Assembly: GCA_031216915.1 (NCBI GenBank)
Contig: CM062292.1
Span: 205,923,262-205,987,261 of the forward strand
Direction of reading: 5' to 3'
Source of the DNA: Pictodentalium vernedei
Lineage: Eukaryota; Mollusca; Scaphopoda; Dentaliida; Dentaliidae
Length of the DNA: 64,000 bases
Every line of letters starts with the position of its first letter. Position 1 is the stretch's first letter. The notes under the pieces are model-generated. The model ran no database searches and was not told the DNA's origin. It worked only from the letters and a program-made list of their open reading frames with translations. A program made the translations under genes and the position numbers. This document shows, piece by piece, positions 10,789 through 20,510 of the stretch.

Positions 10789-11149
10789 ATTCTTAAGTGC
10801 ACGAACCACAATTTAAAGGTTTCATATTCCATGGATGTTGTTCACATTACCTTTCAAGTGAATTTTTTTCATCTGTATGGATTATTTGCCTTGTTAAAAC
10901 TTATGAGAGACTTAGAACCTAACCCAATATACATCTTTAACTCTTGAAGTGCTAATTATTTTTAGTGGTCAAATTTTTTTTCACATATCTTTGTATTGTT
11001 TCAGTTTATGGAAGCGTGCCTTTGGGCACTCTTCCATAAATTGTAACAAGGCAGATCAATAGAGACGAAACAAATTCCCTTCAAAGATAATGTGAACCAC
11101 ATCCACAGAATGTGAAGCCTTTAAGTTGTGGTACATGCACTTAAGAATA
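10789..11149. repeat. Long-TIR hairpin element (MITE-like), copy 1
   Basis: The ends ATTCTTAAGTGCA and TGCACTTAAGAAT are perfect inverted repeats, and the imperfect pairing extends about 100 bases inwards on both sides (AACCACAA/TTGTGGT, TTCACATTA/TAATGTGAA, CCTTGTTA/TAACAAGG). The centre holds a further hairpin TTTATGGAAG/CTTCCATAAA. No coding capacity. The second copy is at 16919-17279. Confidence 0.75.
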
Positions 11150-11150
11150 T

Positions 11151-11221
<71 letters not shown>

Positions 11222-11225
11222 TTTT
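11150..11225 (+). repeat. TTTA microsatellite
   Basis: About 18 uninterrupted TTTA units. The matching array in copy 2 of the 2-kb repeat (17280-17335) is shorter, so it has changed since duplication. A second array (11449-11521) lies on the other side of the S2 repeat. Confidence 0.95.
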
Positions 11226-11448
11226 CCCCGTGGGAACCTCGGGAAGTAAGCAGCACTTGTTTACTGTGGAAACTAGTTCCGCTTTACTAGTAAAATAGGA
11301 CCCAATCACCAATGCTTGGGGTGAAAGTCCTCTAAAATGGGCAACATGTAGATCAACGATTGACTAAACTTGACTTCATCTCTATGTTGTGTTACGATTA
11401 GCCATGGTGCATAAATATGTGACGTTAACCACCACCAACAAACAAACA
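11226..11448 (+). mobile_element. SINE-like repeat, family S2
   Basis: Starts CCCCGTGGGAACCTCGGGAA, then GCACTTGTTTACTGTGG, TTTACTAGTAAAATAGGACC, CTTGGGGTGAAAGTCCTC and AACTTGACTTCAT, and ends GTGCATAAATATGTGACGTT plus an ACAAACAAACAAA tail. I see no tRNA-like promoter boxes in S2, so it may be a truncated LINE 3' end or a SINE whose head is lost. A reverse-oriented S2 fragment follows at about 11522-11640. Confidence 0.75.
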
Positions 11449-11451
11449 AAT

Positions 11452-11518
<67 letters not shown>

Positions 11519-12099
11519 TTAGTATTTAAGGTCACATACTTCTGCACAATGGCTAATCGTAACCGCAACAAAAGTCAAGTCCAACCAATCTTTAAGAATG
11601 GAGCCCAAATATGGCCTTCCAGCACTCAACCATTTATTAAAACAACAGTAAACGAAACTGGTCGGAAACGTTCGCTTATTATGATTATTTCGTGTGCAGA
11701 CTGTTTGAATGCCACGTACTCACAACTAGCACTTTAATTTAAACGATATTTGAAACATAAGGATAAGTTTTCATTATGTAATTTGTACTTTCCCCATATG
11801 GTTGACATTTTTATGCCCCCGACTTAAGTCGGGTGGCATATAGTGATTATAGTGTGCGTGTCCGTCCGTGTGTGTGTGAGGGTGTGTGTGTGTGTGTGTG
11901 TGTGTGTTTGAGGTTTAAAAAATCGCACTGGCACAGACATTTCCTACTGAAACGTTTTTTTCTTTTAATATGCCGCCGAAAAATTGTTTTCATTTACTGA
12001 ACCCTGATGGGTTTCAAACATGACAAAAAATTACACAAAATTGATTTAAACTAAGTGATGAGCTTAGGAACTGGTTAAACTGACTGGCAATAATTGATG

Positions 12100-14472
12100 T
12101 TATTCACTGATGGGCTCTAATTTAGTCCTTACAAGGATGTTACGCAAGCTTTTGTTTTTCTTATAGGCGATGACAGGTCGAAGATTCAAAGGTTCATTTA
12201 ATTTAGCATTGGTAAAATTGAATTCATCTTTTAATATTTTTGCTATTTCGATATTCATTCTGTTGTACGTTAAAGTGAAAGGAATGATGGACCCCCTTTC
12301 GCATTCGCCCTCTGATATGTTCATACCAAATGGCCAGAGGGTTTGAAGCGTATTGATCCAAAAAGCTTCACGTTTTTTTCTAAATTCATCCGTTTCTTCT
12401 AATGTGTCTTTAATTGGTGGTTGTTCAATTGGGTGGATTTCGAAATCGTCCAAAGAATGGCCAGGAAGGTTAAAATGTTGTGCTACTGGGGCATCAGCAT
12501 TATGTTTTATATCCTGTTTGTGTCTAGTAGCACGTTCTCGGAAAGGATTTTGACTTTGACCAACATACTGTTTCCGACATCGCTTACAAGTGATAAGGTA
12601 AATAATGTTTGGTGAATCACAATGGAGGGGGTTACGGATCTGATAATGATTTTTCGTTTGTTCGGAGGAAAATTCCTCTTTCTGATCAGGCCTAAATGTA
12701 TGCAGTCTACAACGAGGCTTTTTGCAATTAAATACCGCGCCACTACTATTTTGCAACGGTCTGTTGTGTTCAATCTTCAGTGGTTCGAAATCGGTAGTTT
12801 CAGCTGGACTTTCGAGCTTTTTCAGGGTTTGGGATTTCAGGCTACGCAAAAGGCGCAGCGAGTACCCTCTCGATCTGAGGGCGCCAAATAGAGTAGAACA
12901 AGCCTCATTGAAATTTACCTTATCACTTGAATTGCGGTGGAAACGAATGAGCTGTGATTTGATGATACCTTTAAATGTATGTTGAGGATGAAATAATTTT
13001 GTGTGCAACAATTGATGTGAATCAGTTGGTTTAAAATATACTTTATAATCTAAATGACCGGACGCCTGAAATTGCTTGCCTTTATACACGGTCACATCGA
13101 GAAAATCAACAGAATTTTCACTGATAGTAGCTTTCAATTTAATATTTGGATCGTGATTGTTCAAAATTTCTAAAAAATCATCAAAATCTTCTTTTGAATG
13201 TTCCCAAATAATAAAAATGTCATCTAAATATCTGAGATATACGAGAGGATGCTTTGCACATTTGCTTAAGGCATTTTCCTCCCATTCCGCTACATAAATG
13301 CTTGCAAAATTAGGACTGAATCTTTTACCCATAGGACAACCCATTATTTGTAGAAAATATTCTCCATTGAATTGAAAGTCATTACCTTTTAAGCTCAGCT
13401 CTAAAAGATCCAAAATTTGTTCATCCGGGCGTTTCGCATCCGGATATTTTTCAAATGCATTTTTAACTGATTTAACACCTTTATCAATATCAATGTTCGT
13501 ATACATACTGTCGATATCCAAAGTAGCCAGAATTGCATTTTTCGATATTTTCAATTTCGAAATTTTTGACAGGAAATCCTGTGTATTTTTTAGATAGCTC
13601 GGATGTCTATTTGCTATAGGTTTCAGATGATAATCAATTAATTCCGAGATCGCATAAGATTCCGAATTACAATCTGATACAATTGGCCTCCCGGGTGGAG
13701 TTAAGTCATCCGTCCATGAAGAACGGTCCTTGTGGATCTTTGGTAGGATATAAAATTGTCTTGTTTGAGCACTGAGCTTAGCTGTTAAATATTTCAATTG
13801 TTTTTTGGTAATGTGACCTTCGTCGAGGAGAAATTTTAAGATCTTATTGAATTTTTCGATATTACTAGGCCAAATAAGTGAATCTATTTTCTTATAATGT
13901 TTAGTATTGCTGAGTTGTCTCATGGCTTCCTTTATATAATTATCCCGAGATAGAACAACTACCGACCCACCTTTGTCGGCTGGTTTAATTACTAATTTCT
14001 TATTTTTCCGAAGTTTCATGAGGCCTCTCCGTTCACCAGCTGTTAAATTGTCTTTATCGGAGAGTATGTTCATGCTGAACACCTTTTTGATGATTCGTTT
14101 GCTAGCCTCAATAATTTCGGGATCTACTTCACTATCTGGAGGTGACCAACCAGATGATTCTGTAAAAGGAAGTTTCCGACCGCTGGAGTTTCTAAAGCGG
14201 TCGGCTAATTTCATTTGCCTAAGAAAATTACAGTTGTATGATGGTAAATTTGTTTGGTTATCAGTTTTAGGCTTTGGTGCTGGTACAAAAGTTAAACCGC
14301 GATCTAAAAGAGATTTCTCTTGGGTTGTTAGGTCATTGGTGCCAGACAGGTTAACCACATTAGTTCCTAATCCCACATCTGTTAGGCGGCTGTTACCTTT
14401 GCCTTTACTTAGTTTAAATTTAGGTGGTTCAACCAGTGATCGTACATAATATTGGCGGTTCTCGTGGTCCAA
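12100..14472 (-). CDS. Penelope-like ORF2: reverse transcriptase with C-terminal GIY-YIG endonuclease
   Basis: 790 codons, no internal stop. The N-terminal region (about 1-150) has the family-typical NLSGTNDLTTQEKSLLDRGL. RT motifs follow: LATLDIDSMYTNI (motif A), MGCPMGKRFSPNFASIYVAE (motif B), VYLRYLDDIFIIWE (motif C with catalytic DD), and VDFLDVTVYKG with KPTDSHQLLH downstream. Near residues 620-720 lies the GIY-YIG domain: NIIYLITCKRCRKQYVGQS, then RATRHKQDIK and VAQHFNLPGH. It would cut the target and prime cDNA synthesis. It overlaps the upstream ORF by 64 bases in another frame, so the start may be set by reinitiation or frameshifting rather than by the first ATG. Confidence 0.93.
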   Translation of the reverse strand: MDHENRQYYVRSLVEPPKFKLSKGKGNSRLTDVGLGTNVVNLSGTNDLTTQEKSLLDRGLTFVPAPKPKTDNQTNLPSYNCNFLRQMKLADRFRNSSGRKLPFTESSGWSPPDSEVDPEIIEASKRIIKKVFSMNILSDKDNLTAGERRGLMKLRKNKKLVIKPADKGGSVVVLSRDNYIKEAMRQLSNTKHYKKIDSLIWPSNIEKFNKILKFLLDEGHITKKQLKYLTAKLSAQTRQFYILPKIHKDRSSWTDDLTPPGRPIVSDCNSESYAISELIDYHLKPIANRHPSYLKNTQDFLSKISKLKISKNAILATLDIDSMYTNIDIDKGVKSVKNAFEKYPDAKRPDEQILDLLELSLKGNDFQFNGEYFLQIMGCPMGKRFSPNFASIYVAEWEENALSKCAKHPLVYLRYLDDIFIIWEHSKEDFDDFLEILNNHDPNIKLKATISENSVDFLDVTVYKGKQFQASGHLDYKVYFKPTDSHQLLHTKLFHPQHTFKGIIKSQLIRFHRNSSDKVNFNEACSTLFGALRSRGYSLRLLRSLKSQTLKKLESPAETTDFEPLKIEHNRPLQNSSGAVFNCKKPRCRLHTFRPDQKEEFSSEQTKNHYQIRNPLHCDSPNIIYLITCKRCRKQYVGQSQNPFRERATRHKQDIKHNADAPVAQHFNLPGHSLDDFEIHPIEQPPIKDTLEETDEFRKKREAFWINTLQTLWPFGMNISEGECERGSIIPFTLTYNRMNIEIAKILKDEFNFTNAKLNEPLNLRPVIAYKKNKSLRNILVRTKLEPISE

Positions 14473-15644
14473 TGGATTAAATCCTGAGCAACATCAAACT
14501 TCGCGTCCTCAATTTTTGGTATCACGTTAACGTCCTTCACTTTCCGAATGGTTTCGTTGATGATGCTCAGGGTTTTTCTCTCAGCCTGAGGGAGTTTTTG
14601 CGAAAAGTTTAGTTCAGCGAAATAAATTTTTGCTGATCTAAACTTGACCCTGATATCGCTAAGCATATTCCGCAACTGCTTAACTACGAGATCAGAATTA
14701 TCGTTTCGAGAATTCACGCCAATATTTAATAATATTTTTTGGGGACTGGACTGGCCCCTGTGCCCTTTAAACATAGAGCGCAGATGATTGAATTTGGCGC
14801 CGGGGTAACACTCCACCTGGATGTCCGGATGGGGATTTCGATCAATGCGTCCTAAATTTGAACTTCCAATCATAAGGATGTTTTTACAAACATCGGGGAG
14901 GCGCCAATTCCTTTTGTCAAAATTAACTCCGCTTTTATGCCGAAACTGGGAGAATTTAGAATCAAATGAGCGGCCCGAGTTGCGGCTCGGTGATTTGACT
15001 TTCTCTGAGTACGATATACCTGGTTGAACCACACTAGAGGCAGGAGAAGGGGCAGAAGAAACAGAAGCAGGAGAGGAAACAGAAGCAGGAGAAGAAATAG
15101 AAGGAGGAGGAGGAGTTCTAGTGAGAGCACTAGGAGAACCAGAGAAGAAAGGCTGAGGAGGAGTAGGAGGTAGAGGAGCAAGAAGAGGCGAGACAGCGTT
15201 ACTCAATTTGCGAGCATCTTCAGTCACAATATGGACCGGAGATGTTTGCAAATTGAGGCGCTTACTCTGAGAGAAAGAAGAAGTAGAAGGAAAAGAAGAG
15301 GGAGAAGTGCTTTGCCTTGATCTTTTCTTATTTTGCTTTTCGCGTTGGGGTAGAGGGACAACACGGGCCGGAGTTTGCTTGCTCCCTCCCGTATTGTTCC
15401 TTACTCCAGACGCTGGGCGAAGTTCCGAAATGTAAGACTCATAGGCCGAAATCGTCTTATCTGTCAACTTATTTTTAAAGTTCTTTTTAGCCCAGATCAA
15501 GGCACGCGCCGAAGCGCTGTTGAAGTCTATTTTTTCGAGTCCAGGAGGTGGTCGCATAGCCAATGTTATCTTAGACTTCAACTGGTTTAAATTTATTTTA
15601 TAATGCTCAACTAAAGCATTTAACGTTTGATTGGCCCATCCCAC
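14409..15644 (-). CDS. Penelope-like ORF1, main part: Ser/Pro-rich linker and SGNH-hydrolase-like domain
   Basis: About 411 codons; the frame opens without a convincing ATG and probably continues the protein begun at 15909. The N-terminal part (GWANQTLNALVEHYKINL) joins naturally to ALPTP of the preceding frame. A proline/serine-rich low-complexity stretch spans about 100-215. Residues about 250-405 carry all the SGNH blocks: ILMIGSSNLGR (block I, normally GDS), LLNIGVNSRND (block III) and DLIHWT (block V, Asp-His pair). Hydrolase domains occur in CR1 ORF1 and some DIRS elements; in a Penelope-like element this is unusual as far as I know. The substrate is unknown. Confidence 0.75.
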   Translation of the reverse strand: MGWANQTLNALVEHYKINLNQLKSKITLAMRPPPGLEKIDFNSASARALIWAKKNFKNKLTDKTISAYESYISELRPASGVRNNTGGSKQTPARVVPLPQREKQNKKRSRQSTSPSSFPSTSSFSQSKRLNLQTSPVHIVTEDARKLSNAVSPLLAPLPPTPPQPFFSGSPSALTRTPPPPSISSPASVSSPASVSSAPSPASSVVQPGISYSEKVKSPSRNSGRSFDSKFSQFRHKSGVNFDKRNWRLPDVCKNILMIGSSNLGRIDRNPHPDIQVECYPGAKFNHLRSMFKGHRGQSSPQKILLNIGVNSRNDNSDLVVKQLRNMLSDIRVKFRSAKIYFAELNFSQKLPQAERKTLSIINETIRKVKDVNVIPKIEDAKFDVAQDLIHWTTRTANIMYDHWLNHLNLN

Positions 15645-15645
15645 A

Positions 15646-15909
15646 CTAATCTGTCGAAAAACAGAAAAAAATGTGTGGGGTGGGAAGAGCTGGCTTTAGA
15701 AAGCCACCTAACTCATCTACTTTCTTCTCCAGCTGTTTCGGGAAATCCCGATTTGCCAAATGGTGCTCTAATAGCCCAATGTGGTGCAAACATTGAAGCA
15801 CCTGAAACAAGGCCTTGACCAGCCTAGAATAAGCCTGGAACGATAGTTCCTGGCCAGTTCCGGACTGGGCAACTCTCTGCTTCTGATGCCTCTGCCCTTT
15901 TCTTGCCAT
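15646..15909 (-). CDS. Penelope-like ORF1, N-terminal part (frame breaks at 15646)
   Basis: 88 codons starting MARKGQRHQKQR, with a helical LVKALFQVLQCLHHIGLLEH and ending PALPTPHIFFCFSTD before TAG. The following frame continues the same kind of protein, so a one-base slip in the T-rich stretch is likely. Alternatively the run TTTTTTTCTGTTTTTCGACAG is a splice acceptor; Penelope-like elements are known to retain introns. I cannot choose between these from sequence alone. Confidence 0.6.
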   Translation of the reverse strand: MARKGQRHQKQRVAQSGTGQELSFQAYSRLVKALFQVLQCLHHIGLLEHHLANRDFPKQLEKKVDELGGFLKPALPTPHIFFCFSTD

Positions 15910-15992
15910 TGTTAAAGAAAGTAGCTGAATTAAGTATAAATAAAATATGAAAGTGATGAAATAAATAAAAATGGAAAATTAGATATTACCTA

Positions 15993-16895
15993 TTAAAGAA
16001 GATACCTGGATTGGTTGCAGTCTTCAGCAAAGGTAGAAAATAATCCGTCTTTAGCGCGTGTAAACTTGATTTTACTCTCGCGTGCTAAGACTGTAAATGA
16101 TTCCGCAATATTGTCAATGGGTTTAGAGCTACCTGCCATGCTCGTTCCTGTGAATAGAACAAGTGACTGGCATATATTATTGACTGGGCACTTTCGGAGA
16201 AATGTAGTCAGCCCGCGAATACCATTTGGCTCATAGTGGACACATGTATTTTTTTGAAGACCAAGGCGATTTCCCAAAACCCGTCTGGCAATAGAGTTTG
16301 TCAGTATCACATTTTTCTTTCCTAAATTATTGACCTTCGATGTGTTTAAATTCGGTGTGTAATTGCTCGGTTCCCTGCTGTTTGCCTGCCTGCTATTTAA
16401 GTAGTATTCACTGCCGTATACTCTTGAATTAATGCTGTTGGGTGTAAATCCAGATGAGCTATCGCGTGGTGTGGTAGCTGTTATGTCATTGACAGATTCT
16501 GATAAAATATCCTGCTTGCCAATTCCCTGGGAAGGAATATGAGTGTTTCTGAGATTTAACGTTGTCTCTTGAATATCTGCCTTAGATGTACATAACTCGT
16601 GTACAGTTGTGCGCAATTTCACAAAGTCTTCTTTTGAAACACACGTTTCGCTACACTTGCATTGTTGAATTTCGCGCTGGGTATCTACAGATTTTAAGTT
16701 TGTTTGAATATCTTCGAGACAATATCGAAGTTGCGTCACAGAAGTTTCCAACTTCTCAAATTTAGCTTGTAATGTTCCAATATCCGAGATAATTTTTACC
16801 GTCGAGACCGTACTCATTGGTTGTCTGCCTACCTTTTCTTTGACCTCCAGTACGTCCAGCTGCAGAGTGCACAACACGTTTTCCATCAAGCCCAT
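15993..16895 (-). pseudogene. Truncated second copy of LINE ORF1
   Basis: Identical to the ORF at 9821-10765 except for a Val-to-Asp change near the N-terminus, until codon 282 (IKFTRAK). There the sequence switches to Penelope-element DNA and adds about 18 unrelated residues before a stop. The SGNH-like domain is therefore cut short. It exists only because of the 2-kb duplication. Confidence 0.85.
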
Positions 16896-17280
16896 AGATG
16901 ACTTAAGGTTTTTTTTCCATTCTTAAGTGCACGAACCACAATTTAAAGGTTTCATATTCCATGGATGTTGTTCACATTACCTTTCAAGTGAATTTTTTTC
17001 ATCTGTATGGATTATTTGCCTTGTTAAAACTTATGAGAGACTTAGAACCTAACCCAATATACATCTTTAACTCTTGAAGTGCTAATTATTTTTAGTGGTC
17101 AAATTTTTTTTCACATATCTTTGTATTGTTTCAGTTTATGGAAGCGTGCCTATGGGCACTCTTCCATAAATTGTAACAAGGCAGATCAATAGAGACGAAA
17201 CAAATTCCCTTCAAAGATAATGTGAACCACATCCACAGAATGTGAAGCCTTTAAGTTGTGGTACATGCACTTAAGAATAT

Positions 17281-17335
<55 letters not shown>

Positions 17336-17565
17336 TTTTCCCCGTGGGAACCTCGGGAAGTAAGCAGCACTTGTTTACTGTGGAAACTAGTTCCGCTTTA
17401 CTAGTAAAATAGGACCCAATCACCAATGCTTGGGGTGAAAGTCCTCTAAAATGGGCAACATGTAGATCAACGATTGACTAAACTTGACTTCATCTCTATG
17501 TTGTGTCACGATTAGCCATGGTGCATAAATATGTGACGTTAACCACCACCAACAAACAAACAAAT

Positions 17566-17624
<59 letters not shown>

Positions 17625-17984
17625 TTAGTATTTAAGGTCACATACTTCTGCACAATGGCTAATCGTAACCGCAACAAAAGTCAAGTCCAACCAATCTTTA
17701 AGAATGGAGCCCAAATATGGCCTTCCAGCACTCAACCATTTATTAAAACAACAGTAAACGAAACTGGTCGGAAACGTTCGCTTATTATGATTATTTCGTG
17801 TGCAGACTGTTTGAATGCCACGTACTCACAACTAGCACTTTAATTTAAACGATATTTGAAACATAAGGATAAGTTTTCATTATGTAATTTGTACTTTCCC
17901 CATATGGTTGACATTTTTATGCCCCCGACTTAAGTCGGGTGGCATATAGTGATTATAGTGTGCGTGTCCGTCCGTGTGTGTGTG

Positions 17985-18012
<28 letters not shown>
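16049..18012. repeat. 2-kb direct repeat, copy 2
   Basis: Same order and orientation as 9919-11906: truncated LINE ORF1, hairpin element (16919-17279), TTTA array, S2 repeat (17338-17561), TTTA array, inverted S2 fragment (about 17630-17745) and the start of the GACTTAAGTCGGGTGGCATA repeat. Here the TG run continues into what looks like the natural remainder of that repeat (18030-18420), whereas copy 1 continues on its left into the natural remainder of ORF1. Confidence 0.9.
17338..17561 (+). mobile_element. SINE-like repeat, family S2 (duplicate copy)
   Basis: The same S2 copy as at 11226-11448, carried in the 2-kb duplication. One base differs in the tail (GTGTCACG for GTGTTACG). Confidence 0.75.
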
Positions 18013-18029
<17 letters not shown>

Positions 18030-18425
18030 GAGCCAATAACTCGAAAACTGTTAGCGCCACAGTCATCAAACTTCACACAATTATAAAGGGTCATCGGAGG
18101 ATGTGTCACACACCATAGCCAGGTTCGAACCTTCAAGGTCAAGGTCACATTTCAAGGTCACACTAAAAATCGGTCAATATTCGTGTCTCAGCCATAAATC
18201 AGAGACGAATCATAGTACAATTGTTAAACTGTTTACAAATGTTAAGGACAGTCAGAAGATGTGTCGCTTATAATACTTTCCGCCGCATCTGCAATGTGAA
18301 GGTCACAATTGACCTTCATATGTTCAGGGTCACAAATCGTGTCTCAAGCATAACTTCAAAATTATTAGGGCTACAGTCATCAAACTTCACACAGTTATCA
18401 AGGACCACTCGACTCTTGGCATGAG
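17921..18425 (+). repeat. Interspersed repeat with TG run and tandem 'ataactcgaaaa' modules
   Basis: Begins GCCCCCGACTTAAGTCGGGT (itself a palindrome), GTCCGTCCGTGTG and a long TG run, then modules that repeat AACTTCACACA(A/G)TTAT(A/C)A, AAGGTCAAGGTCACA and a TACAGTCATCAAACTTCACA motif at about 18060 and 18370. This style of repeat is common in lophotrochozoan genomes. The minus-strand open frame with HTHTHT is just the TG run. Confidence 0.65.
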
Positions 18426-18612
18426 TTTAGATCGCGAGTTTACAGCTTATCATAAAATATAATGTGTCACCCAATAGTATTCACACACATTTCGTCCCTT
18501 GAGTGTGAGTGCAACAAGGCGCAACCTGTAACGCTTTTGCATTGAAGATGTTGCCTTGTTGCTCTCAAGGGACTATATAAAGCCTCAGAACGCCGATTAC
18601 CTTCTTTGTTTG

Positions 18613-18716
18613 ACGATTATCGACAAGCCTCCATCAGTATACCTGATATACCCCCACCCCTTTGCAATTGGGGTGGGGGTATATCAGGTATACTGACGGA
18701 GGCTGGTCGATAATCG
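18613..18716. repeat. Long near-perfect hairpin, about 46-bp stem
   Basis: Arms GATTATCGACAAGCCTCC... and ...GGAGGCTGGTCGATAATC, running inwards through AGTATACCTGATATACCCCC and its complement to a loop around GCAATT. Two mismatches were seen. It is a compact palindromic MITE or foldback with no coding content. Confidence 0.75.
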
Positions 18717-19540
18717 TTAAATAAGCCAGAAACGAATCCTCGAGAGTTTCTCGGTTATAGTTCTTGGAAAGTAGTCTTTTTCCACAACTGCACTTCTGGC
18801 GACAAAGGCACGCCACACTGACCCACTTGCCCCCAACCTAAGGGCAAGGGTCTCCCGCTTCCGGTGCCCTTGATACAGGAGTGTGATTACACCCCAATAA
18901 ATAAACTGAAATCATGTTTCCATAGAGGGAAAGGTTTCAAAATCCAGGTTTGTGTCCCCACATAACTAATACCCTGTAGAAATAATGCTGTTTGTGGCAT
19001 TTTAATTCTTTGAATTTACTTGAAAATGGTCTTTCTGACCATTTTCATGTAAATTTAAAGAAATCAAAATTTTGCAGTTTGATAAAAAAAAAACTGAAGT
19101 CAGATAAAAAAAAATGAAAAATCACACCCCTATTTGATACCACTAGTCGATTTTTAGCCGGTTTTTATTTCAAAATGAATGATATGCCGAATCTCTGAAT
19201 TGGTACTCTGGCTGTTGGATAGCATGCTGTTTAATCTCAACCAAATTAAGAGACTAGACTCACCGAACATGTGTTTGCTTCGATCTTTGAGAAACCGGCG
19301 CATATTTCATTTGGTAATGTTGGGATGCCGTGGATGAACGCACACCGTTGTTTGTCTACCATCGGGATACTATATTTACTCATATAAAGTGTTCCTGGAA
19401 TAGAAGATCACAGTTCGTTTTTTTGTTCAATACAAAATATGTACAACTGGACGTGAGAAAATTTTCATTCATTCAAGTGTTTAACCGAAGCTCAGATACA
19501 CGTGATGAGTTGTGTTGGTGAAGTTCTGGATTCGCGAACA
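18717..19540. other. Non-coding stretch
   Basis: Contains a TAAGGGCAAGGG-type low-complexity bit near 18840, a hairpin related to that at 15-110 (about 19012-19065) and A-runs. A short plus-strand frame at 19330-19521 could be a degenerate upstream portion of the LINE that follows, but no RT motif is visible in it. Confidence 0.35.
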
Positions 19541-20510
19541 CTGAATGTGGTGTTCCGCAAGGATCAATCGTAGGCCCTTTTCTTTTTTTAATTTATGTAA
19601 ACCATTTTAGTGCTGCCACACAGCTAGATCTCTTGCCCTTTGCTGATGTCACTACAGTTCGTACGTCTCACTATTGTCTTGAATCGCTTTTCAGTGTTGC
19701 GAACCGCGAAATTTCTAAGTTAACAGATTGGTGCGCTGCAATCCACCTTGTTTTGAATGCCCAAAAAACTAGGTATATGCTGTTCAGCCCACCAAATAAA
19801 ATATACAATATAAATGATAGACGTTTGAGTGTCTATAACCTGGAAATCTCGTTGGCGGAAACAAATGGCGAGTCCGTGATAACGTTTCTTGGCATATATC
19901 TGGACAAAAACCTTAAATATAAGTTTCACGTCTCTAATATATGTACCAAAGTATCGAGAACACTTTATGTAATGAACAAGGCAAAACACATCCTACCATA
20001 CTCTGCCCTTAAAACTCTGTACTTTTCACTAATACACAGTCACCTGCAATACGGAATCGAAATATGGGGTCATAGTGATGCCGCTCCCAGATTATTCTCC
20101 CTTCAAAAGCGAGCAATCCGCCTGATTAATAATAAAAAATATAATTGCCACACTGATCCGCTGTTTATAAAGTGTAGAATATTAAAACTGAAAGATCTCT
20201 ACAAGATGAATGTATCCTTATTTATGTTTGACTGGCACCACTCTAATGTACCCAAAACGTTTGAAAACTTCTTTTATATTAATATATATCCAACGGGCAT
20301 GGAAACAAGGCAAGTGGGCCTGTTGCAGTGTGGTAAACCATGGACTAATTTTTCGGCTCAGTTACCAAAGTACGTTTTTCCGAAAGTATGGAATGAGCTC
20401 GATAGAACTTTAAGAGAAACTCCCACTTGAAGATCATTCAAGAAGAAACTTTTCTTGACAATTTTAAATTCATACTCTTCAAGCGTAACATGCAATAATC
20501 CCTACTGAAA
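19541..20510 (+). pseudogene. LINE reverse transcriptase fragment, plus strand
   Basis: Translation from about 19541 gives CGVPQGSIVGPFLFLIYVN (RT motif B region), then LLPFADVTTV, where the catalytic YADD has become FADV, then the thumb (LNAQKTRYMLFSP, VITFLGIYLDKNLKYK) and the conserved LQKRAIRLIN and FPKVWNELD stretches. The loss of the second Asp makes it inactive. Only the 3' half of the RT is present. It belongs to a different LINE family from the minus-strand one at 3.4-10.8 kb. Confidence 0.85.

Larger units (their letters stand above)
9919..11906. repeat. 2-kb direct repeat, copy 1
   Basis: Nearly identical to 16049-18012 in the same orientation. It contains most of LINE ORF1, a hairpin element (10789-11149), a TTTA array, an S2 repeat, a second TTTA array, an inverted S2 fragment and the start of a GACTTAAGTCGGGTGGCATA repeat ending in TG dinucleotides. 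I saw only four substitutions, plus different TTTA and TG repeat lengths. It ends at the TG run where the Penelope-like element begins. Confidence 0.9.
11907..16048 (-). mobile_element. Penelope-like retroelement, nearly intact, flanked by the 2-kb direct repeats
   Basis: About 4.1 kb on the minus strand. The 5' end lies at 16048 against copy 2 of the 2-kb repeat, and the 3' end at 11907 against copy 1. It encodes an upstream protein with an SGNH-like domain in two overlapping frames and a long RT plus GIY-YIG protein that is intact. Penelope-like elements are a retrotransposon class separate from LTR and non-LTR types, with telomerase-related RT. The intact long ORF implies a fairly recent insertion. 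Confidence 0.88.

Noticed and set aside
13973..14449. 158-codon plus-strand frame within the Penelope-like element
   Set aside because: Shadow of the intact 790-codon RT/GIY-YIG gene on the other strand.
14870..15181. Leucine-rich minus-strand frame resembling a membrane protein
   Set aside because: Out-of-frame reading of the Ser/Pro low-complexity linker of the Penelope ORF1.
9821..16895. 2-kb direct repeats as LTRs of a retrovirus-like element
   Set aside because: They contain LINE ORF1 coding sequence and other repeats, lack TG...CA ends, and the interior encodes a Penelope-type RT with GIY-YIG rather than gag, protease or integrase.
17930..18148. Minus-strand frame with HTHTHT
   Set aside because: Translation of a TG microsatellite in an interspersed repeat.
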